From: Desulfobacterales bacterium HSG17
GTDB taxonomy: Bacteria; Desulfobacterota; Desulfobacteria; Desulfobacterales; Desulfococcaceae
Assembly (NCBI GenBank): GCA_030377945.1
Contig: JAUCGD010000108.1
Location: forward strand, 1-10,031
Length of the DNA: 10,031 bases
Direction: 5' to 3'
Part shown: piece after piece, positions 1-6,369 of the stretch
Layout of the letters: each line of letters starts with the position of its first letter
How positions within the stretch are numbered: the first letter of the stretch is position 1
Translations under genes and position numbers: made by a program
The notes under the pieces: generated by a model
Seen by the model: the letters and a program-made list of their open reading frames with translations, nothing else
The model's database searches: none
Told to the model about the DNA's origin: nothing

Positions 1-28
1 AACAATATTGCTTCAAAGGATTTAAAAT

Positions 29-262
29 ATGCTTATAAATATATCAGTTAAACTTTTTGCAACTTTATCTAAATACACACCTGATTCATCTGATCAATTT
101 CCTGTTGAAAAAGGAATCACAGTTAAAGACCTTGTTAAACAGCTTAAGGTTCCTGAAAAAGATGTCAGGCTTATATTTGTAAACAATAAAAAAGGATTAA
201 TGACATCAGTTCTGAATAACAATGACCGGGTAGGACTTTTTCCACCCATAGGAGGGGGATGA
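29..262 (+). CDS. MoaD/ThiS-family ubiquitin-like sulfur carrier protein
   Basis: This 77-residue protein has the size and pattern of the MoaD/ThiS beta-grasp family. It opens with a beta strand (INISVKLFATL), has a helix around residues 30-42, and ends in FPPIGGG; the C-terminal Gly-Gly is the family's functional end. In characterised members the terminal glycine is adenylated by an E1-like enzyme and then turned into a thiocarboxylate that donates sulfur, for example to molybdopterin. The ATG is preceded by AAGGA at a suitable 8-nt spacing. The next gene is an E1-like enzyme overlapping by 4 nt, which strongly supports the assignment and suggests coupled translation. The tail has three glycines rather than two. 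Such MoaD-E1 pairs often sit next to tungsten or molybdenum enzymes such as aldehyde:ferredoxin oxidoreductase, but the upstream gene is outside the window, so the recipient pathway (Mo/W cofactor, thiamine or another) is not decided. Confidence 0.88.
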   Translation: MLINISVKLFATLSKYTPDSSDQFPVEKGITVKDLVKQLKVPEKDVRLIFVNNKKGLMTSVLNNNDRVGLFPPIGGG

Positions 263-264
263 TG
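250..264 (+). promoter_or_regulatory. Shine-Dalgarno of the E1 gene inside the MoaD glycine codons
   Basis: AGGAGGGGG at 250-258 is a near-perfect ribosome binding site for the E1 gene. The same bases encode the C-terminal Gly-Gly-Gly of the sulfur carrier (GGA GGG GGA, then TGA). The stop and the downstream start codons interlock as ATGATG. Ribosomes ending on the carrier are therefore placed directly at the E1 start, consistent with translational coupling of the two partners. Confidence 0.7.
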
Positions 265-1125
265 CTCAGGTCGGATTTTATCCAGGCCATACAAAAATAT
301 TCGGTTTCACAGACATTTTCTGATGGAACTGAATATACCGGCATCAGTGTAAGAACTGTTGAAAAACTTTCTGAGGATTTCAAGACAACAGGACGGCATG
401 TTGAGGTTTCAGCACTTGAAAACCAAATTTTACCGGACAGATATGCCCGCAATATGAAAACCTTTTCTTTGGAAAACCAGCTTCTTTTACTAAAATCCCA
501 GGTAACTGTGGTTGGGCTTGGAGGTTTAGGAGGATTGGTAATTGAAATTCTGGCCCGTGAAGGTGTTGGCCGCCTTAATCTTATTGACGGAGACAATTTT
601 GAAGATACAAACCTTAACAGGCAGTTGTTATGCACCACTGAACTTTTATCCGTTTCCAAGGTTGAGGCAGCAATTAAACGTGTTTCTGAGGTTAATCCGT
701 CAATTGATATAGACTCTTTTGATGAATATTTAGATAATAATAATGCTGATGATATGATTGACGGCTCAGATGTGGTTGTTGATTGCCTGGATAATCTGAA
801 AACCCGTTTTATTCTTGAAAAAGCGGCAAAAAGAAACGGAATTCCACTGGTCTCTGCTGCTATTGCAGGGAATACAGGCCATGTAACAACTATATTTCCT
901 GAAGATCCGGGGCTGGCTTCAGTGTATGGCGAGCTGGCTGATGATAAACAAAAAGGTGCAGAGCTTTCCCTTGGGTGTTTGTCTCATACTGTAAGTTTTC
1001 TGGCTTCTATTGAATGCTCGGAAGTAATAAAAATTTTGCTTAAAAACGGTAAACTGCTCCAAAATCAGCTTCTGATTGCAGATCTGGCAGAAAATATTTT
1101 TGAAATCCTGGATCTGGAAATTTAA
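259..1125 (+). CDS. ThiF/MoeB/HesA-family E1-like adenylyltransferase
   Basis: The 288-residue product is predicted to adenylate the C-terminal glycine of the sulfur carrier encoded just upstream. The E1 core begins near residue 60 (RYARN). It carries the nucleotide-binding loop GLGGLG (86-91), the block DGDNFEDTNLNRQ (110-122) with the conserved Asp and Arg, Lys134, and DCLDN (175-179) with the Mg/ATP Asp178. A Cys at 240 lies in the helix-rich region LGCLSHTVSFLASIECSE. The two CxxC zinc pairs typical of MoeB and ThiF are absent, so it is closer to HesA-like or zinc-less E1 proteins. Residues 1-58 are an N-terminal extension I do not recognise. The ATG at 259 gives the classic ATGA overlap with the upstream stop. 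A second in-frame ATG at 262 has better spacing (6 nt) from the AGGAGG at 250-255; the two differ by one Met and cannot be separated here. No terminator is visible after the stop. Confidence 0.88.
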   Translation: MMLRSDFIQAIQKYSVSQTFSDGTEYTGISVRTVEKLSEDFKTTGRHVEVSALENQILPDRYARNMKTFSLENQLLLLKSQVTVVGLGGLGGLVIEILAREGVGRLNLIDGDNFEDTNLNRQLLCTTELLSVSKVEAAIKRVSEVNPSIDIDSFDEYLDNNNADDMIDGSDVVVDCLDNLKTRFILEKAAKRNGIPLVSAAIAGNTGHVTTIFPEDPGLASVYGELADDKQKGAELSLGCLSHTVSFLASIECSEVIKILLKNGKLLQNQLLIADLAENIFEILDLEI

Positions 1126-1185
1126 TAGAATAATCATTTTTTATATTTAAAACTTGAAAATCTAATAAAAATGGATATTTTTATG

Positions 1186-1214
1186 TTGACCAAATAAATT
1201 ATATTAAATATATG
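1186..1214 (+). promoter_or_regulatory. Sigma70-like promoter candidate for the tetR gene
   Basis: TTGACC (1186-1191), a 17-nt AT-rich spacer and TATATG (1209-1214) match the -35/-10 pattern with optimal spacing. It lies 43 nt before the regulator's ATG, in the 132-nt gap after the E1 gene. I found no convincing palindromic operator overlapping it, so autoregulation is not shown by the sequence. Confidence 0.5.
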
Positions 1215-1257
1215 GCGATTTCAAATTAAACATTATTCAGGAACTATTTTAATTACT

Positions 1258-1887
1258 ATGGGAATACAAGAAAGAAAAGAAAGAGAAAGAGAGAGAAGGC
1301 GGCAGCAGATTATTGTTGCTGCAAAACGGGTTTTTTCCGAAAACGGATTTAACCGCTCTACAATGGAAGATATAGCCAAGGAAGCTGAACTGAGTCCGGG
1401 TACACTTTATCTTTATTTTAAGAACAAAGATGAATTATATGCATCTCTTTCATTGAGAATACTGCAATATCTTATTATAAGGCTTGAACATGTTAACGGC
1501 AATGCTGAGTTGGACCCGGAACAAAAAGTTGAGGCTCTTACAGATGCCATGTTTGATGTTTATGATTTTGATCCGCTCATAATTATTAACATGTTTCATC
1601 TTCAATCAAGTGAAACCTTAAAAAATCTTTCTGAAGAATTGCTTTCTGAAATTGAAAAATTGTCCAGAACCTCTCTTGGAGCAATCGGAAATATATTTAA
1701 GGAAGGCATTGATGCAGGGATATATATTGATAAGCATCCTATTGCCCTTGCAGATATATTCTGGTCCATGTTTTCAGGAGTTATTTTGTGGGAATCAAGC
1801 AAAAAGATAATTAATGATGATAAGGATTATCTCAAAGGCACCTTGAAAGTTGCTTTTGAAATTTTTGCCCGCGGGTTAAGAAAATAG
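1258..1887 (+). CDS. TetR/AcrR-family transcriptional regulator
   Basis: The 209-residue protein has a typical TetR layout. A very basic N-terminus (ERKERERERRRQQ) leads into the DNA-binding domain at about residues 15-62. The hallmark helix-turn-helix runs through FSENGFNRSTMEDIAKEA and then LSPGTLYLYFKNKDEL (45-60). The remaining ~145 residues form the all-helical ligand-binding/dimerisation half, which is too variable to predict an effector. TetR proteins usually repress a neighbouring gene until a small molecule binds. Here the gene has its own promoter candidate upstream and a terminator downstream, so it looks monocistronic. The flanking genes give no obvious transporter or enzyme target. 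The ribosome binding site is weak (CAGGA about 15 nt upstream), but the start gives the usual N-terminal length for the family. Confidence 0.93.
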   Translation: MGIQERKERERERRRQQIIVAAKRVFSENGFNRSTMEDIAKEAELSPGTLYLYFKNKDELYASLSLRILQYLIIRLEHVNGNAELDPEQKVEALTDAMFDVYDFDPLIIINMFHLQSSETLKNLSEELLSEIEKLSRTSLGAIGNIFKEGIDAGIYIDKHPIALADIFWSMFSGVILWESSKKIINDDKDYLKGTLKVAFEIFARGLRK

Positions 1888-1900
1888 AATTAAAATCTTG

Positions 1901-1938
1901 GGTATCTGCTGATTTTTTAATTTGCAGGTACCTTTTTT
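1901..1938 (+). terminator. Rho-independent terminator after tetR
   Basis: GGTATCTGC (1901-1909) pairs with GCAGGTACC (1924-1932), giving a 9-bp stem with one G-U wobble and a 14-nt loop, followed directly by six T residues (1933-1938). It sits 13 nt after the tetR stop. The T run reaches into the stop codon of the convergent small gene (1937-1939). Read on the minus strand the stem has an A-C mismatch and only a short T stretch follows it, so it should act mainly on the plus strand. Confidence 0.8.
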
Positions 1939-2107
1939 ACACATCTTGACAAGCCTTCAGACTTCCTTTTATAAATAATTTGTAAAAATCTTCAGGAATA
2001 TCAATCTCAATAGTTTTATCAATAAAGTTTATTTTACAGCAACTGCAATTATTATCACTTTTTAACCCAAACTCACCGCATTTTGGACATTGCCTGGTTT
2101 TTTTCAT
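1937..2107 (-). CDS. Small zinc-ribbon-type protein, 56 aa, function unknown
   Basis: This short minus-strand ORF encodes 56 residues beginning MKKTRQCPKCGEFG. Cysteines at 7, 10, 21, 23 and 24 form CPKC-x10-CSCC, a pattern that fits a four-cysteine zinc ribbon or knuckle. One further Cys lies at 53. The second half (EIDIPEDFYKLFIKGSLKACQ) looks like a strand followed by a helix. The start has a good ribosome binding site (AGAAAGGA with 7 nt before the ATG), and a sigma70-like promoter candidate lies upstream at 2162-2191. These signs together argue that it is a real gene rather than chance. It runs in the same direction as the prkA2 operon, 122 nt downstream of it, so it could be the last gene of that unit or separate. 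Zinc ribbons of this size often bind nucleic acid or proteins; no specific role can be read from the sequence. Confidence 0.68.
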   Translation of the reverse strand: MKKTRQCPKCGEFGLKSDNNCSCCKINFIDKTIEIDIPEDFYKLFIKGSLKACQDV

Positions 2108-2161
2108 TTTTATCCTTTCTCTATTTCTTGAGTGGGATTGAAATTTTAAAAAATTTCATAA

Positions 2162-2191
2162 ATCATATGAAAAAACAAGCTGATGAGTCAA
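2162..2191 (-). promoter_or_regulatory. Sigma70-like promoter candidate for the small zinc-ribbon gene
   Basis: Read on the minus strand, TTGACT (2191-2186), an 18-nt spacer and TATGAT (2167-2162) closely match the housekeeping consensus. It lies after the prkA2 stop and 54 nt before the small gene's ATG, so the small gene could be transcribed on its own. A 6-bp dyad (TTCATA-AATCA-TATGAA on the plus strand, 2155-2171) overlaps the -10 element and could be an operator, but it is short and AT-rich. Confidence 0.45.
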
Positions 2192-2229
2192 TGGGGGAAA
2201 TGATGAATTTAAGGGTAGGAATATTCTAC

Positions 2230-4566
2230 TTAGGGCTTTGCAAATTCTTTGGCTAAATCATTATCAATAACATACATACATACTTCTTTTGCTCCCCTTT
2301 CTGTATATTGATACTTTTCACCAAGATTGTTTATCAGGAATGTAACATCTTCCCTGATTCTTTTGTCATGGGTTTTAAATTCTTCTTTATTATAATCTTT
2401 TATAGCCTGGCGGAAGTTTTCATTTTCAAGAAAGGGATCAAGTACTTTTTCTTTGAGATTATAGACATACCGGTCATGCAGATCATTGTATAATTTTGTT
2501 TCCACAACAGGTTTTTCCTCAACAAGAATTTCCTGGGTCAAAGTCTTGGATGTATATTCTTTTTGGGTATCTTTACGAAAATCAAGGCGTGTTTTCTCAT
2601 CTGTTTTGCCTCCAAGCAGCCTGTTTTCAATTCCCCAGAGAAATTCATCTGTTATTTCAAGCTGTTCTTCAGTATAATTGCATTTTGCCACAGAACCCAA
2701 TTCAAAATTTATGGAAAAAAGATAATTTTGAATATCCCTGGAGATTCTTTCTTCATTATAATTATAAAGGGATTCTTTAACTTCCTGCAAGATTGTATAA
2801 TTATACATATGAAGCATGGAGTCCAAAAAACCCTCGGGAACAGATTTGCTGAGATCAGGCCGGAGTTTTGTAAAATAATTATTAAGTACGGACATGTTTA
2901 TAAGCTTGTCTTCTCTTGCACATGACGAGTAAAAATCATTAAATATCTTAATGGAATCTCTGCCGGAAAATCCTTTTTTGCCTTCGGTTTCCGATTCTTC
3001 AATTATCTTTTGTCTTATTTTTGCAGTAAAGGTTTTCCTGTCTTCTTCTGCAAGCCATTTAGGAATATTTCCTGTGTATATTTCCATTTTAAGAAGCTGG
3101 AGATTTTTATCACAATATCTGCTGTATTTTTCAGGGCCGCCGATCCATTCCAGAAGAGCTTCGGATCTGGTGTTCAGGCGAGATGATATTATAACTCTGG
3201 CAAAGTTATGGAGAACACGGGGCAGAAAACTTTCATCTATGTGTTTTCCGAAAATATTTCTGTAAATCTCAACCTCAGTATTCAAGTCCATAACATAAAG
3301 AATCTGGATATATTCAATACGGTCGGAAAATGATTGAAGTCCGTGAATATTTTTCTTATCTTCAGGATTCATAAGAGCCATGAAAAGAGAATTAACATTT
3401 TCTTCAATATCTTCAACCTTATGAACTCCTTCACTGATGATATTATGAAGTTCGATAAGGCGCTCAACATTATGGGATTTAATATCCATAAGTGCATAAA
3501 TGCCGTTATTGGTTTTTGCATACCTGGAAAATATGTATTTAACCTGGTTGCTGTCCCTGAGAAGGTCGTTAATACGTTTTTGAAGCATGGGGTTGGTCAT
3601 GACCGTCTGGCGCATGGGACGGTCTCCGGGATTAAAAACACTGATCCCTTCCCCAAGACGGCGGTTAATGTCATAGGGCCTGACATAAACCATTTTAAAA
3701 ACCTCTTCAGGACTTTTAAGTTTATTAAGCAAAGCCTGATATAATGAACTGCAAATGGTGCAGGGTTTATCCCTGAAAACCCATTGATAGGCTTTATCTG
3801 TAAACAACTTCCATTTAAATTCATCATTTTCAAAAAGATCATCCAGCAATTGCCTCCGGTGTCTTTTTGGAATGATTAAAAGTGGATATTCATGGCTGGG
3901 GCATGGGATATCAATATAATCCTCTGAAAAATACATGGGATATTGGTTATCATAAAATGAATTGTTCTTTTCATTGGGACTTGTTTCGGAATTATTTACA
4001 GACTGCTCATTTGCAGACCCGTGATTTACAAGGAGTTTTGAAAGTTTTTCAAGCAAAGGGTTGGCATCCTGTCCAGAAAAACTGCCCAGGGTATTCTGAT
4101 CCAGCCGCCAAACTGTCTCAAAACGCATACCATTATCTATATTGGCATAGGATTCAAATTTTTTAAGGAGATTGTTAAGAAATGTGCTTTTTCCTGAGCC
4201 TGGAGGCCCGTCAAATATATATATTTTATTTTGCTGTGCCCCCCGCTTTAAGGCTTCTGCAAGGGTAATCAGCCTGTTGGCAAAAAGTCGGTCTGCAAAA
4301 AAAGGGTGGTCAACATCTTCAACAAAAAGCTTTGTGCAGTCATAAGATGCATAATTTATTGATTCAGGGTCATCAGGATATTCATCAACCCCTTCTCCCA
4401 CATAATAATGGATCATATCATGAAATATCTGAAAAACATTGCGCGCTGCATTGGCCGGTTTTTCAGAAAGTATTTTAAGGAACTCTTCAAAAGGAATAAG
4501 CTTGGTCTGACTTCCCTCGCTCATAGTGCGGTTTAGATTGTCCATTGCTTTTCTTATATTTTCCAT
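2230..4566 (-). CDS. Second, divergent PrkA-family AAA+ protein (prkA2)
   Basis: The 778-residue product belongs to the PrkA (YeaG) family, described as serine protein kinases and, for the Bacillus protein, also as an AAA+ ATP-dependent protease. Numbering is from the ATG at 4566. The N-terminal PFEEFLKILSEKPANAARNVF segment precedes Walker A GPPGSGKS (120-127). The family's Cys/His motif is present as CPSHEYPLLIIP (222-233) with a second pair CTIC (269-272), then RRLGEGISVFNPGD (302-315). The Walker B position is degenerate: YALMDI (357-362) has one Asp and no following Glu. FSDRIEYIQ holds the arginine-finger-like Arg416. The C-terminus has the family's final segment (YTERGAKEVCMYVI). An Asn/Ser-rich stretch at about 179-209 looks like a flexible insert. 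It is longer than the ~640-residue YeaG. An upstream in-frame ATG at 4578 adds four residues but has no ribosome binding site, whereas 4566 has GGA 7 nt upstream. It is the fourth gene of the cassette, 106 nt after spoVR. Confidence 0.85.
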   Translation of the reverse strand: MENIRKAMDNLNRTMSEGSQTKLIPFEEFLKILSEKPANAARNVFQIFHDMIHYYVGEGVDEYPDDPESINYASYDCTKLFVEDVDHPFFADRLFANRLITLAEALKRGAQQNKIYIFDGPPGSGKSTFLNNLLKKFESYANIDNGMRFETVWRLDQNTLGSFSGQDANPLLEKLSKLLVNHGSANEQSVNNSETSPNEKNNSFYDNQYPMYFSEDYIDIPCPSHEYPLLIIPKRHRRQLLDDLFENDEFKWKLFTDKAYQWVFRDKPCTICSSLYQALLNKLKSPEEVFKMVYVRPYDINRRLGEGISVFNPGDRPMRQTVMTNPMLQKRINDLLRDSNQVKYIFSRYAKTNNGIYALMDIKSHNVERLIELHNIISEGVHKVEDIEENVNSLFMALMNPEDKKNIHGLQSFSDRIEYIQILYVMDLNTEVEIYRNIFGKHIDESFLPRVLHNFARVIISSRLNTRSEALLEWIGGPEKYSRYCDKNLQLLKMEIYTGNIPKWLAEEDRKTFTAKIRQKIIEESETEGKKGFSGRDSIKIFNDFYSSCAREDKLINMSVLNNYFTKLRPDLSKSVPEGFLDSMLHMYNYTILQEVKESLYNYNEERISRDIQNYLFSINFELGSVAKCNYTEEQLEITDEFLWGIENRLLGGKTDEKTRLDFRKDTQKEYTSKTLTQEILVEEKPVVETKLYNDLHDRYVYNLKEKVLDPFLENENFRQAIKDYNKEEFKTHDKRIREDVTFLINNLGEKYQYTERGAKEVCMYVIDNDLAKEFAKP

Positions 4567-4594
4567 ATGAAATTCCATTTTTGCTTTTAGTTTT

Positions 4595-4665
4595 AACCAC
4601 GAATAACACTAATGACACGAATATACTATAATTTTCAATTCGTGTTATTCGTGTTATTCGTGGTT
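4595..4665. repeat. Large imperfect inverted repeat between spoVR and prkA2
   Basis: Two 28-nt arms (4595-4622 and 4638-4665) are inverted copies with two mismatches around a 15-nt AT-rich loop. Each arm reads outside-in as AACC followed by three 9-nt units of type CACGAATAA; the right arm is the regular copy, the left has drifted at two bases. Palindromes of this CACGAAT / CACAGAT tandem type are recurrent intergenic elements in many bacterial genomes, Desulfobacterota included, and are thought to be MITE-like or REP-like; their mobility is not established. In the operon transcript it would fold into a very stable hairpin between the third and fourth genes. No T run follows it on the minus strand, so it is not an ordinary terminator; it could protect mRNA ends or lower prkA2 expression. 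Confidence 0.85.
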
Positions 4666-4684
4666 TTGTTCTTTATAATCTGTT

Positions 4685-6355
4685 TTATTTAGAATCCATG
4701 GCAAACAATATTCGCCTTGCAAGCTTTCTTTTTTCCATAGAGTATAAAACCCGCTGCCATTGTATTTTTGGTTTTTCAGGTTCTTTTTGCTGAGTGACCG
4801 GTGATGGACCGGGAGAATATATCCCGGTTGTCGGTCTGGCTGCCACAACTTCACTGGTTTCCAGTTTTACCGGGCCTCCCCAGAGATATTCTATGCCCAT
4901 CATGGTATTGGCAATAAATTCCTGAACCAGGGGTTTTTCCTCAAAACGATGTTGTAAATAAAGCTTTGTATCATCTGTTTTATCCATATCAACCTCAATG
5001 CAGGGGGGATGATAAAGAGTATCAATAACCATCTGCTTATAATCTTCAGCATTTCTGGACTGAACATAATATTCCCAGGTCATTTTAGCCCTGTTTACAC
5101 GCTTTCCCGCAACAAAAAGATTATGAAGTTCTACAAAATCCTGGTCAATAAATGTGTTGATAAACAGGAAATCATCAAGATTTTCCCGAATCTTGAAAAT
5201 ATAGTCATGACCTGTTCCAGTTTCTTTATCAAAATGATCTCTTTCAATAGCATCTGAAATTTTTCTGAATTCAACAGAATATTTTCCCAGATCAGCCGTG
5301 TTTTCAATATTATAAAACATCCGCATACCCAGGGCATAGGGATTTAATCCCACACGGGGCATTGAGGTAACACCTGCATTAACCCTTGCAAAATCAACCT
5401 CATGCCCTTTTATGCGGTCATCCTGCATAAAAAGAACTTCGTGCCAGTAACTTGCCCAGCCTTCATTCATTATCTTGGTTCTGATCTGGGGCTGGAAAAA
5501 CAGGGATGTGTTAAGCACCACCTGCATTACTGACTTCATCCATTTATTTTCTTCCTTGTTTAAAAATTCTGATTTTGACATTAAAAAACTGAGAAGATCA
5601 GGTGTACGCTCTGCTTTTTTTTCAAGGGTTTTTTGAAAAACAGCCTTAAATTCAGGATGTTTCAATTCTACATCAGCAAAAAAGGATTCTTCCCCCAGAT
5701 TTCCGTAATCTCTTATGTTTTCATTGTATCTTTCAATTTCTTTTATATAATCGCTGATCTTTACTTTTTTATGGGTCTGAAGAAAAACATCAAAATAAAA
5801 ATCCAGGCGTTTTGAGCCGTCAGATGTAAGGGGCCGGTTAAGTCTTGATAATTCACCATAATAGGAAACAATATTATCAATACTTCTTGCAAATTCAATA
5901 ATATAATCAACCTGTCTTCCTTTTTCCGAGCGCAGCCTGGCTATTAATCTTTTATCGGAAAGTGCCTGGCCTGTAAAATCATAATCCCAAGTATGCCGGA
6001 AATAAAGGTTATTCTGGAAAAAATCAATATGCCCCAATACATGATAAAAAATCATTACATTGAGCCAGTCAGGATTGTTGTCATTATAAAAAGAAATAGG
6101 AGGCCGGGTGTTTATAACTGTCTCATAAGGATTACCAGGGTACAGTTCATATTTGCCTTTACCCTTTAACACCTCTACATCATGTACCCAATAATCATAC
6201 AGGGTGGGAATCATAATTTTGGGAGACAATTCAATCAAATCCCTGTTGGTGACAATATATTCAAGGGATTCATCCTGAAAGCTCAGTCCTGCATCCCTTG
6301 CCCTTTTTTTACACCCTTCCATGATTTTCTTGGCATGTTGATCTATTAGTTCCAT
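4685..6355 (-). CDS. spoVR: SpoVR/YcgB-family protein
   Basis: The 556-residue protein is a clear SpoVR-family member. Visible signatures are YHVLGHIDFFQNN (104-116), matching the family's HVxGHxDFFxNN motif; NEGWASYWHE (297-306); PRVGLNPYALGMRMF (333-347); and the later block GTGHDYIFKIRENLDDFLFINTFID. Bacillus SpoVR takes part in spore cortex formation, and YcgB is its E. coli homologue. The biochemical activity remains unknown, though the conserved His/Glu residues could suggest metal binding (inference). The protein is longer than YcgB (about 510) or Bacillus SpoVR (about 470). The extra length is largely a C-terminal tail after about residue 500: a Pro-rich linker, then a basic helix rich in Lys and Arg. 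No signal peptide or membrane segment is seen, so it should be cytoplasmic. The start at 6355 has GGTGA 7 nt upstream and lies 14 nt after the yeaH stop, so the two are co-transcribed. A sporulation role should not be assumed outside Firmicutes. Confidence 0.92.
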   Translation of the reverse strand: MELIDQHAKKIMEGCKKRARDAGLSFQDESLEYIVTNRDLIELSPKIMIPTLYDYWVHDVEVLKGKGKYELYPGNPYETVINTRPPISFYNDNNPDWLNVMIFYHVLGHIDFFQNNLYFRHTWDYDFTGQALSDKRLIARLRSEKGRQVDYIIEFARSIDNIVSYYGELSRLNRPLTSDGSKRLDFYFDVFLQTHKKVKISDYIKEIERYNENIRDYGNLGEESFFADVELKHPEFKAVFQKTLEKKAERTPDLLSFLMSKSEFLNKEENKWMKSVMQVVLNTSLFFQPQIRTKIMNEGWASYWHEVLFMQDDRIKGHEVDFARVNAGVTSMPRVGLNPYALGMRMFYNIENTADLGKYSVEFRKISDAIERDHFDKETGTGHDYIFKIRENLDDFLFINTFIDQDFVELHNLFVAGKRVNRAKMTWEYYVQSRNAEDYKQMVIDTLYHPPCIEVDMDKTDDTKLYLQHRFEEKPLVQEFIANTMMGIEYLWGGPVKLETSEVVAARPTTGIYSPGPSPVTQQKEPEKPKIQWQRVLYSMEKRKLARRILFAMDSK

Positions 6356-6369
6356 ATGAAATTCACCAT

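Noticed and set aside
1..51. Open frame from the left edge to a stop at 49-51
   Set aside because: Only 16 codons are visible and they overlap the start of the sulfur carrier; there is not enough to call an upstream gene end.
171..659. 162-codon open frame on the minus strand
   Set aside because: It is antisense to the MoaD-E1 pair, whose motifs are unambiguous; composition is Ser/Pro/Arg-rich as in shadow frames.
2141..2160. GAAATTTT/AAAATTTC palindrome as a prkA2 terminator
   Set aside because: The stem is made almost only of A-T pairs with a 2-4 nt loop, too weak to terminate.
4595..4665. Inverted repeat as a terminator or CRISPR-like array
   Set aside because: No T run follows on the minus strand, and the 9-nt units are contiguous without spacers, so neither reading fits.
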